A DNA stretch of 11,469 nt from CAZEYT01 sp964516295 (lineage in GTDB: Bacteria > Verrucomicrobiota > Verrucomicrobiia > Chthoniobacterales > Terrimicrobiaceae): NCBI GenBank assembly GCA_964516295.1, contig CAZEYT010000087.1:1-11469 (forward strand). Direction: 5' to 3'. Both the position numbers and the translations under genes were made by a program. The notes under the pieces were generated by a model. The model was given only the letters and a program-made list of their open reading frames with translations, ran no database searches and had not been told where the DNA came from. Every line of letters begins with the position of its first letter. Within the stretch, counting starts at the first letter, position 1. Below are positions 5,075 to 11,469 of this stretch, one piece after another.

Positions 5075-7423
5075 TTAGAAGCGGGAATTGATGTCAAATT
5101 GGATGATGTTCACCTTGTATTGGGGGCCTGCGATGCTGTCGGCACCCATCCAGCGGAGAGACAGCCAGACATTTTGGGAGAGGGCGAGCTGCCCGCCCGC
5201 GGTGAAGCCCTTCAGGTTGGTTCCACCCAGACCGAAGTCGGAATCATTGAAACCATCCACCACGGCATCCGATCCCAGCCAGCGGTAGCCGAACCCGAGG
5301 GTCCAGTCCCAGCGCTTTGCGAGAGCGGGGGTTCCGACCCGGGCTTCGACATACCAGGCATTTCCGCTGCCCTCGTAACTGCCGAGGATATCGTCGATGT
5401 CGTTGGGATCGATCGCTCCGCGGTTATTGACGGCGATCGCATTGATCTCGCTTTCGTTGAAGGCGAGGTTGGTGATGAATTCGCCGACAAGGGAGACTTG
5501 AACGGGCTCGAAGCCGTTGTAGTCGAGGCGGGCCGTGACGGCGAGGTTTTGGAACTTCGTTGCGAGGCCGTAGTATTGCCACTGGTTAATCGCCCCGAAG
5601 TCGTTGCTGGCATCCGGCACGATGTTGCGGATGGCCATATAGGTATTTCCTTTTTGGGCGAAGGCCGGGCGGCTGTTGTCTGTATCGCTGGCGTCGCTCG
5701 CACTCAGCGGTGTGTAAGGCGAGGAAAGCTGGCCCTCGATATTCTGGAAGTAGTAGTAAGCGGTGGCGACCTTGAGATTCCAATCCGGGGTCGGTTTCCA
5801 CTCGATACCACCTTGAACGGCGAAGAGATACTTGTCGTAGCTCTTGAACTTCTCCGGCTGGTTTGAGGCGAAGTTGAAGTCCGTATTGTAAACCGGGAAT
5901 GCGCCGCCGGTGACAAAGGGAATCACGCCCGGGAAAACCTCGTATTTCAGCTTGAGCGCGATACCGTCAAAGCCGAGGTCGTCGTCCCAGATGGCCGGGG
6001 TGGAGAAGAAGGGATTGTCAAAACGTCCGACCCATCCGGTGGCATTGAAGGCGGTGCCGGAACCGATTTCGTATTTGAGGAACGCCCGGTCGAGCCAGAT
6101 GGCATATTTGCTGAAGTTGCCGCCCTGGCCTTGGAAGGCTTGTCCGACGGTTTGGTTTGTGGAAGTCGGGGAATTGTCGGAGCCGGTCGCGATGCGGAAG
6201 CCGGAGGTGAAGTTTTCCCCGAGATCGATATCGGCACCGAACCGGGCGCGGATGCGGAAGCGGTTGCGGTTCTGATCGACGTTCAACTGAGGAGCAAACT
6301 GGTTGCCGGTGACGTCAAAGGGTGCGCCGGTGTTGATGGCATTGAAATTGGGAAAGGCCCCGGTGGCGTCGTTTCCACTTGGAAAGAAGTCACCCTCATA
6401 GCGGAAGCGGAGGTCGGCAAACGGACGAACACGTCCCACCCAACCGGGAAGAGTGAGACCCGGCGACAGCGCGCCCGAAGCCCGCTCGGCGGCAAGCTCG
6501 AGCTTGATGTCTTCCTTGATCTGCATTTTGACCGGCTCCGGGATGTGGGTGACGCGGACGTCGTCCGGACCGGCGGGAGCATTGGCGGCTTGGGCAACGG
6601 CGATCTGGTCCGAGGCGGCTTGCGCGGCCGCGATCTGCGCGATGGCGAACATGTCGGCTTGGGCGATCGTACGAGCCGCTTCGGCTTCGGCCTCGGCTTG
6701 GGCGATCATATCGCGGGCATCCTCGGCAGAGAGAATGCCGCGCTGGACGAGCTTGTTGATCAGATTGATCGTGACACTCTGCGATGGCGAAGGCGGCTCG
6801 CTGGTTGCGAGCGGTGCAGCGAGATCCGGTGGGGCGGAACTTCCCGGAACGACAGCGTCCGTCGGCAGTGGGGCGTCCAGCGATTTATCCATCGGAGCCG
6901 GGGCGCTTGTGACGGTGGCTTCCGGTGTTGGTGACGGGTCGGGAGTCGCCGACGCAGGCGTGGCAGCAGCCACGGGAGTCGGGGTCGCTTCCGGCGTGGC
7001 AGCAGCCACGGGTGCGGGAGTGGCCTCCGGCGTCGCGGCGGCAACCGGCGATGGTTCGGGAGTTGGCGTGATCTCCGGAGTTGGCTTGGGCGTCGCTTGG
7101 GACGCGGGCGTCTGTGCCGGAGATGGCGTCGCCTCCGCCGGAGCGGGCGTGGAGGGTAGAACCGGCGGTTGGAAGACCGGTCCGGACGGTGTTGCGCCGG
7201 CAGGAGCTGGACTCGGAGACGGGGAAGGCGATGGCGCCGCTGGGGAAGGCTCTGGAGTGGCGTAGTCGAAGACGATCCGGTTTTTCTTTCCGACTTGGGC
7301 CATCTGAACCGTTGTTTCGGCGCGCGCGGCGGAGGACAGGAAAAGCGATACGATCACGCAATGGGCGAGATGGTGAACTTTGCTTCGGGATGACTCGGTA
7401 CGTGCAGCGCGGAATCGGAACAT
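5075..7423 (-). CDS. Outer-membrane porin, Porin_5-like, with a long Pro/Ala/Thr-rich N-terminal segment
   Basis: This is a predicted outer-membrane beta-barrel channel of 782 residues, much larger than a classical porin of about 350-450. Domains in order: signal peptide 1-35 (cleavage after ARA); a short mature N-terminus ETTVQMAQVGKKNRIVFDYA; a Pro/Ala/Thr/Ser low-complexity segment about 55-215; a helical motif INLINKLVQRGILSAEDARD (219-238) typical of porins of this kind; an Ala/Gln-rich helix to about 282; and a barrel from about 325 to the end. The barrel has alternating aromatic and polar strands (such as FADLRFRYEG and FGYRW) and ends in Phe, the usual barrel-assembly signal. The substrate is unknown. 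The ATG at 7423 lies 12 bases after the tonB stop, with no Shine-Dalgarno. The mature start E-T-T-V-Q-M-A resembles a TonB box. The Porin_5 assignment comes from overall pattern and is less certain than the barrel itself. Confidence 0.88.
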   Translation of the reverse strand: MFRFRAARTESSRSKVHHLAHCVIVSLFLSSAARAETTVQMAQVGKKNRIVFDYATPEPSPAAPSPSPSPSPAPAGATPSGPVFQPPVLPSTPAPAEATPSPAQTPASQATPKPTPEITPTPEPSPVAAATPEATPAPVAAATPEATPTPVAAATPASATPDPSPTPEATVTSAPAPMDKSLDAPLPTDAVVPGSSAPPDLAAPLATSEPPSPSQSVTINLINKLVQRGILSAEDARDMIAQAEAEAEAARTIAQADMFAIAQIAAAQAASDQIAVAQAANAPAGPDDVRVTHIPEPVKMQIKEDIKLELAAERASGALSPGLTLPGWVGRVRPFADLRFRYEGDFFPSGNDATGAFPNFNAINTGAPFDVTGNQFAPQLNVDQNRNRFRIRARFGADIDLGENFTSGFRIATGSDNSPTSTNQTVGQAFQGQGGNFSKYAIWLDRAFLKYEIGSGTAFNATGWVGRFDNPFFSTPAIWDDDLGFDGIALKLKYEVFPGVIPFVTGGAFPVYNTDFNFASNQPEKFKSYDKYLFAVQGGIEWKPTPDWNLKVATAYYYFQNIEGQLSSPYTPLSASDASDTDNSRPAFAQKGNTYMAIRNIVPDASNDFGAINQWQYYGLATKFQNLAVTARLDYNGFEPVQVSLVGEFITNLAFNESEINAIAVNNRGAIDPNDIDDILGSYEGSGNAWYVEARVGTPALAKRWDWTLGFGYRWLGSDAVVDGFNDSDFGLGGTNLKGFTAGGQLALSQNVWLSLRWMGADSIAGPQYKVNIIQFDINSRF
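6779..7261 (-). repeat. Low-complexity Pro/Ala/Thr-coding segment in the porin gene
   Basis: Residues 55-215 of the porin are almost only Pro, Ala, Thr, Ser, Glu and Val. They include SPSPSPSP-type runs and many T-P and P-T-P units. The segment should be extended and partly polyproline-II. In that form 160 residues could reach tens of nanometres, enough to cross the periplasm. It is a protein-level low-complexity region in an intact reading frame, not a mobile element. Confidence 0.8.
6944..7045 (-). repeat. Tandem VAAATPEATPxP repeat (36-bp unit, two full copies and one partial)
   Basis: Copies lie at 7010-7045, 6974-7009 and 6944-6973 (partial, VAAATPASAT). The first two encode VAAATPEATPAP and VAAATPEATPTP. 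Eight of their twelve codons differ synonymously, so the amino-acid pattern is better kept than the DNA. The second and third copies share identical DNA over their first five codons, which points to a more recent duplication. Confidence 0.8.
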
Positions 7424-7435
7424 GGTAAGTGAATT

Positions 7436-8170
7436 TTAGTTGGGACGGGTGGCGGTGATGCGCATGACGATGGGCATCGGCATGCCGTCCGGGGGCGGGC
7501 TCTGAAGTTGGAGCCCGGTAAGAACTTCCTCACGAATGGCGCGATCCACGGCGGGATCGCCGGTGGAACCGGCAAGGGTGGCGCGAGTGATACGGCCGGT
7601 GGCATCCGCCCAGATTCGGACGGTAATTTTGAGGCTGGCCGCACGGGTTTTGCGGTGAGTCCGGAGGGCTTCCGCGACGCGGTTCTGGACCTGACCTGCG
7701 TAAAAGCCGAATTTACTCCCGCCTCCGCCGCCGGTGCGGCCGGTTCCGGTTCCGCCAATCAATCCGCCGCCGCCGCCACCGCGCAGGCCGAAGGCATCAC
7801 TGCCCTCGCCTTGGATGTTTGAGCCCATCGGCGCAGCTTCCTCCGGGGCAGCTTCGGGTTCGGGGGCCGAGTCCGGTTGCGTTTCTTCGACAAATTCCTG
7901 AGTAGTCTCCACTTCCTTCGGCTCCTCGATTTGCTGCGGAGGAGGGGTGGGTGGTGGCGTCGGAGGCGGCGTCGCCGGGGGCGGCGGTGGCATCAGCGTG
8001 ACCATACTCACCGAGGCGCTCCGTTTCTTCGGCTTCTCCGGCTTGTTGAAAAATGCATACCAAACCACGGCACCGACCAAACCCACAGACGCAAGGATGA
8101 TCGGAACGCGGAATTTTTTGAAAAATCCCGGCTCGTCCTCGTCTGGATCTTGATCGTCCGCCTGGCTCAT
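7436..8170 (-). CDS. tonB: Energy transducer TonB
   Basis: TonB is anchored in the inner membrane and carries proton-motive energy from ExbB-ExbD to outer-membrane proteins. The 244-residue product has an acidic cytoplasmic N-terminus (DDQDPDEDE, 5-13), one membrane helix (about 21-41), a proline-rich spacer starting at 61 (PPPPPATPPPTPPPTPPP), an acidic Glu/Pro stretch to about 115, a glycine-rich linker (about 120-152) and a C-terminal domain (about 155-242). The C-terminal domain contains FGFYAGQVQNRVAEALR (154-170) and the strand-helix-strand pattern ending IVMRITATRPN. The ATG overlaps the exbD stop as ATGA, so the two are translationally coupled. The spacer lacks the regular Glu-Pro/Lys-Pro repeats of E. 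coli TonB. The porin gene follows after 12 bases. Confidence 0.93.
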   Translation of the reverse strand: MSQADDQDPDEDEPGFFKKFRVPIILASVGLVGAVVWYAFFNKPEKPKKRSASVSMVTLMPPPPPATPPPTPPPTPPPQQIEEPKEVETTQEFVEETQPDSAPEPEAAPEEAAPMGSNIQGEGSDAFGLRGGGGGGLIGGTGTGRTGGGGGSKFGFYAGQVQNRVAEALRTHRKTRAASLKITVRIWADATGRITRATLAGSTGDPAVDRAIREEVLTGLQLQSPPPDGMPMPIVMRITATRPN

Positions 8171-8568
8171 TTTGGTCCCACAGTGGCCAGACCGACTTTG
8201 GTCAGTCCGAGTTTTCCGCAGACGTCGAGGACGTCCATGATGCCCTGATACTGCACCTGACGGTCGCCGCGGATGACCACCGGAAAGTCCGGGTTCTTGG
8301 TCATATGATCTCTCAGCTTGGCCTCGAGTTCCGGGAGCGTGACCGGGATGGTGTCGAGGAAAACCTTTCCCTCATTGTTGATGGTGATCGCTTTGCTTTT
8401 CGGCGCATCGAGGGCCGGAGGTTTGCTGGACGAACGCGGAAGATCGACCTTCGTGCCCTGGACGCCGGCCGTGGTCATGATGATAAAAATCAGCATGAGC
8501 ACGAGGTAGAGATCCACCATCGGCGTGACGTTGATGTCGTCGTAGGACTTGTTGTCTCCGGCGTCCAT
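8167..8568 (-). CDS. exbD: Biopolymer transport protein ExbD (ExbD/TolR family)
   Basis: This is the plug/rotor subunit of the ExbB-ExbD proton-driven motor. The 133-residue product has the family layout: a short cytoplasmic N-terminus, the motif INVTPMVDL (12-20) with the proton-carrying Asp19 (equivalent to Asp25 of E. coli ExbD), a single membrane helix (about 18-35), and a periplasmic domain with SKAITINNEGKVFLD (58-72) and VVIRGDRQVQY (97-107). The start is ATG at 8568, one base after the exbB stop (TGACATG), with the purine run GAGGGGGAAAAG upstream. It is one of the few starts here with an SD-like sequence. The frame is open 49 codons further upstream, but only as a shadow of exbB. Confidence 0.95.
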   Translation of the reverse strand: MDAGDNKSYDDINVTPMVDLYLVLMLIFIIMTTAGVQGTKVDLPRSSSKPPALDAPKSKAITINNEGKVFLDTIPVTLPELEAKLRDHMTKNPDFPVVIRGDRQVQYQGIMDVLDVCGKLGLTKVGLATVGPK

Positions 8569-8569
8569 G

Positions 8570-10501
8570 TCAGTTCTTTTCCCCCTCGATTTCGGCTTTG
8601 GTGATTTCCTCCTGGCGAACGGCGGCCTCGGGAGATTTGATCTGGCGGATGGGAATCGAAAGTGCGCGTTCTCCGGGCGTGGGGTAGAACTCGGCGACCT
8701 TCGCGACGAACTCATCGATGAAGACCTGCATGGCGCTGATCGACTCTTTGATGCGCGTGCTGAGATAGCTATACATGAACAGCGCCGGGATCGCGACGAG
8801 CAGACCGACGGTGGTTGCGAGGAGCGCGCTCGCGATACCCGGGGCGATGGAGTTCACATCCACCTCACCCGATTTGGCGATGATGGCGAAGGTGATCATG
8901 ACGCCGACGACGGTTCCGAGAAGACCGACATAAGGTCCGCCCGCAATGCTGGTGGTCAGCAGCACGAGACCGCTGTTCAGCCGGTGTTGTTCATGAACCA
9001 GTCCGGCGTCGAGGGCGGCGCGGATGGCTTGGATCGACCGCGCGGAGAGCCCGTCAGTTTTCTTGGGTCCGGTCAGGCGATGGCGGATTTCTTCGGCTCC
9101 GATGTGATAAACGTGATAGAGCGGCGAGAAATGCATCAGCTTGATCGCCTTCTTGTTCGCCGCGCCGTTGAAGGATTTGGCGACCTCCGGATCGTCGTGG
9201 TCCAACACGGTGAGGTCGGTGGCGACCTTTTTCCACTGACGCTGGAACTCCGCATTTCCCTTCTGAATCTTGTTGAGGACGACAAACTTCTGGAACGCGA
9301 CCGACCAGCCGGCGATCATCATGATCACGCAGACAAAGACGGCGATCCAGCCGTCGAACATCATGTTTTTGGCGATGTCGCCAAAGAGCATGATGTGCTC
9401 CAAAGTGCCACCATGAGCGGAGGGAGCTCCGGCTCCTTCGTCCTCGCCCGGGACGAGGAGCGCGGTGGAAGCTTCGCGTCCCGATTGATTGATCGAGGCA
9501 AACTCGACCCACGCCGGAGGGCGGGCGGTGCGGGAGATCTGAACTTCATCAATCTCGCCGACGGCACCGTTCGCACCGTCAGCGTCGGCTCCGAGGACTG
9601 ACTCCCCGGCGAACGCGGGGAGACCGCTCTCCAGCTTGGCGACCTCGCGTCCGTCAACAAAAAGGGTCGTGGCACTGGCCTCGGCGACGACGGCGAGGTG
9701 TTTCCACGAGCCCGACGGAAGCGCTTCGCCCAAGGGCGAACGGGAACGGGCGCCAGATTCCAAGATTTCGACATAGGGTGATCCATTGGCCAACCCGATT
9801 TCGAAGCCGTTTCCATTTTCGATGGATTGGAAAAGAACCTGCCGTTCCGAGAAGGTGGAGGGGTTGATCCAAGCCGACCAAGTCAGCGGGGCATCGGCGT
9901 TGCGGCGGAGGGATTCGGAGGCGGGGATTCGGATGGCGGTGTTGCCGAGAAGTCGAAGTCCCCCGGCAATCAACGAGCCTTCGGAAAGCGTTCCGCCTGT
10001 GGTGGCATTGTTGGCGTTCTTGGTGGCATCGGTGGGCGATGGCGAGCCGGTGAAGTGGTAAACCAGAACGGTGTCACCATCGTAGGTCGCCTTGGGATCT
10101 GTGCTCTCCAATTCCCCGGCATTTCCAGAGTAAAGCCAGAATTTCGTCTGCCCTTTTGCCGCGATGTCGGGGACTTTGACCCAGACAAAGGCTTCATTCA
10201 TGAGAGCGTCAAAGCGTTCCACCTGGTGGTCGAGAACCGTTTTGTCGTCCGCTGCGACAAAGCGAAGATCGCTGCCGTCCTCCCGGGCGTTGGCAAAGTT
10301 GAAATTCCCCGAGTGGAGACGCACGAGGACAAGCGATGTGCCCGGCGCCGAGGCGATGGGAGCCCCGGTGTCGCTGGTATCGATCGTGAACGATTTGCGG
10401 GCTCCCCATTCTTTGTCCCACCAGGAGTCTTCAGCGAAAACGGACGGGACGATGGCTAGGAGTGCGGTGATGGCGAAGAGACGTACGGAATTCATGTGCA
10501 T
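8570..10501 (-). CDS. exbB: ExbB/TolQ/MotA-family proton channel with N-terminal DUF2341 and LamG-like periplasmic domains
   Basis: This is the stator subunit of the TonB motor, fused to a large extracytoplasmic domain. The 643-residue product is more than twice the size of E. coli ExbB. Domains: signal peptide 1-23 (cleavage after VFA); DUF2341-like domain about 27-150 (WWDKEWGARKSFTI at the start); concanavalin A/LamG-like domain about 178-332 (TWSAWI, WKHLAVV, LFVDG, EIDEVQISR); linker to 380; first membrane helix about 384-405; cytoplasmic part; second helix about 511-542 with GPYVGLLGTVVGVM; third helix about 553-580 (APGIASALLATTVGLLVAIPALF). The start at 10501 overlaps the TpsB-like stop as TGATG; an ATG two codons later (10495) is equally possible. 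The frame opens further to 10642 only as a shadow. The sugar-binding-like domain should face the periplasm, probably near peptidoglycan; its ligand is unknown. Confidence 0.93.
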   Translation of the reverse strand: MHMNSVRLFAITALLAIVPSVFAEDSWWDKEWGARKSFTIDTSDTGAPIASAPGTSLVLVRLHSGNFNFANAREDGSDLRFVAADDKTVLDHQVERFDALMNEAFVWVKVPDIAAKGQTKFWLYSGNAGELESTDPKATYDGDTVLVYHFTGSPSPTDATKNANNATTGGTLSEGSLIAGGLRLLGNTAIRIPASESLRRNADAPLTWSAWINPSTFSERQVLFQSIENGNGFEIGLANGSPYVEILESGARSRSPLGEALPSGSWKHLAVVAEASATTLFVDGREVAKLESGLPAFAGESVLGADADGANGAVGEIDEVQISRTARPPAWVEFASINQSGREASTALLVPGEDEGAGAPSAHGGTLEHIMLFGDIAKNMMFDGWIAVFVCVIMMIAGWSVAFQKFVVLNKIQKGNAEFQRQWKKVATDLTVLDHDDPEVAKSFNGAANKKAIKLMHFSPLYHVYHIGAEEIRHRLTGPKKTDGLSARSIQAIRAALDAGLVHEQHRLNSGLVLLTTSIAGGPYVGLLGTVVGVMITFAIIAKSGEVDVNSIAPGIASALLATTVGLLVAIPALFMYSYLSTRIKESISAMQVFIDEFVAKVAEFYPTPGERALSIPIRQIKSPEAAVRQEEITKAEIEGEKN

Positions 10502-11469
10502 CAAAGTTCTGCCCAGAGGCGGAAGGTCAGGAGTGGCTGGTTGGCTTCCGTCGGCAATTGCGTGATTTGGGGAATACCGATGACGACGGAGCCGTTGAGG
10601 TGTTTGAGAAGGCGGATGGAGGAGCCGAAGCCATAGCTCCACAGGTTGAACTGGGAGGTTTGCTCGGGGAGCGGATCATTGAGCGTTGTGATGCCGCCGT
10701 CGAGGAAGGCAAAAAAGCGCCACTCGTTTCCTTCGCCGAGCCATGCGAGGAGGGAGGGGGTTCGAAGTTCCAAGGACGCTGCGAAGCCACTGTCTCCGAG
10801 TGCGCTGGACTCAAGATACCCGCGAACGGTATTCAGGCCGCCAATGCTAAACTGCTCGGAATCCACCAGCGGGTCCGCACTGGCCTGGCCCTGAAATTCC
10901 CCGGCGAGCTGGAAACCGTAAGGCAGTTCCTGCGTGTGACTCAGACTGCCGCGGACGTAGAAGAAGTTTGCGTCCGCATTGAAGCGGCGGTTGTCAAATT
11001 GCACCGCCTCCTTCTCGCTGGTTCCGCGGAAGCTGAAGGTCAAGCCTGCCCCGAATTCCGTCACATAGCTTTCCCCGACCCATGTCGCGTTGTAGCCGAT
11101 GCTGATCGGCCAATAGGTGATCGGGCTGTCGATGGGCTCGTTTCCGACAATGGCGAGGGTTTGTTCGAAGTTTTTGTAATCAATGCCCGCGCTGGCCGAA
11201 TGGAAGAAACCCTTGCGGGACGGGAGATTGAACAAAAACCGACCGCCAATGATCTCCCCATTTCCGACCGAATCCGCCCCGCCCAGCGTGGCCACTTCGC
11301 TGTTTTGCCGGGTGCCTTGGAGCAAAAGACTCACCCACTGAATCGAAGGAATCCGTGCGATGTAATAGCCCGAGTAAACAAGCGCATCGCTCGGTCGCTG
11401 CGGGGCGACCTGAAATCCGAATCCGATGGTGTGGCCGAGTTGCCAAAGATTGTCGTAGCGAGCGGACAG
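10501..11469 (-). CDS. TpsB/ShlB/FhaC-like outer-membrane translocator, Omp85 superfamily (C-terminal part; 5' end outside window)
   Basis: The frame is open to the window edge, so 322 C-terminal residues are seen and the signal peptide and POTRA domains lie outside. The visible part is a beta-barrel of alternating strands, beginning near RYDNLWQLGHTIGFGFQVAP. It contains FSIGGLNTVRGY, matching the FxxGG...VRGY motif in loop 6 of TpsB/FhaC and BamA proteins; VRGY is encoded at 10816-10827. Family members export partner proteins (TpsA) or insert proteins across or into the outer membrane. No partner exoprotein is in the window. The protein ends FRLWAEL, so the last residue is Leu rather than the usual Phe. 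Its stop overlaps the exbB start by one base (TGATG), which ties an Omp85-type barrel translationally to the TonB motor. Confidence 0.85.
   Translation of the reverse strand: MSARYDNLWQLGHTIGFGFQVAPQRPSDALVYSGYYIARIPSIQWVSLLLQGTRQNSEVATLGGADSVGNGEIIGGRFLFNLPSRKGFFHSASAGIDYKNFEQTLAIVGNEPIDSPITYWPISIGYNATWVGESYVTEFGAGLTFSFRGTSEKEAVQFDNRRFNADANFFYVRGSLSHTQELPYGFQLAGEFQGQASADPLVDSEQFSIGGLNTVRGYLESSALGDSGFAASLELRTPSLLAWLGEGNEWRFFAFLDGGITTLNDPLPEQTSQFNLWSYGFGSSIRLLKHLNGSVVIGIPQITQLPTEANQPLLTFRLWAEL

Noticed and set aside
3640..5866. Long + strand frames at 3640-4377, 4480-5091 and 5099-5866
   Set aside because: All are antisense to the PPIase, coiled-coil and porin genes and show no family motifs.
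6779..7261. Repeat-rich stretch as a CRISPR array or integrated repeat element
   Set aside because: The repeats are in frame, of short unit and inside an intact gene, with no unique spacers between identical repeats.
7715..7815. Gly-rich stretch of tonB as a possible frameshift or assembly error
   Set aside because: The frame continues into a good TonB C-terminal domain, and Gly-rich linkers before that domain are common in this family.
8569..8715. Upstream extension of exbD
   Set aside because: It overlaps the end of exbB and encodes a Pro/Ser/Arg-rich shadow. ExbD proteins normally start as at 8568.
8549..9601. Open frame of 350 codons on the + strand
   Set aside because: It is wholly antisense to exbB and exbD, whose products carry clear family motifs. 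Its product is charged low-complexity without a recognisable domain, as expected from GC-rich antisense frames.
10502..10642. Upstream extension of exbB by 47 codons
   Set aside because: It would overlap the TpsB-like gene and place a Pro/Arg-rich stretch before a clear signal peptide.

Overview
The window is GC-rich and coding-dense. It looks like the chromosome of a Gram-negative bacterium, with signal peptides, outer-membrane beta-barrels and a TonB/ExbB/ExbD motor. The best guess is a fermentative member of the Verrucomicrobiota (PVC group). This is inferred from an ExbB with a DUF2341-LamG periplasmic domain, a Porin_5-like porin with a long N-terminal extension, and start codons with little or no Shine-Dalgarno sequence. 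No rRNA, tRNA, CRISPR array, insertion sequence or phage gene is visible, and no stretch over 300 bases lacks a gene.

Left part, + strand (15-3481): three co-directional genes. They encode the membrane beta subunit of a sodium-translocating biotin-dependent decarboxylase, a short class I biotin-protein ligase (BirA) overlapping it by 4 bases, and a ScpC/AarC-family CoA-transferase. Together they fit the energy-conserving end of the succinate-propionate pathway. Methylmalonyl-CoA would be decarboxylated by a Na+ pump whose biotin carrier needs BirA, and CoA would pass from propionyl-CoA to succinate. The carboxyltransferase and biotin carrier would have to lie elsewhere, perhaps just upstream.

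Junction (3482-3486): the two gene groups converge with only 5 bases between their stop codons. A hairpin followed by six T straddles the stop codon of the CoA-transferase and looks like a terminator for the + strand only.

Right part, - strand (beyond 11469 down to 3487): seven tightly packed genes that look like one transcription unit. In transcription order they are a TpsB/FhaC-like Omp85-family barrel (its 5' part lies outside the window), ExbB fused to a large periplasmic DUF2341-LamG domain, ExbD, TonB, a large porin with a roughly 160-residue Pro/Ala/Thr-rich segment, a periplasmic coiled-coil protein, and a parvulin-type PPIase/SurA-like chaperone. The set joins an inner-membrane proton-driven motor, two outer-membrane barrels and periplasmic helpers in one operon. 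It is the most interesting part of the window. The porin carries a TonB-box-like sequence at its predicted mature N-terminus, which suggests, as a hypothesis, that it is a direct client of the co-encoded motor.
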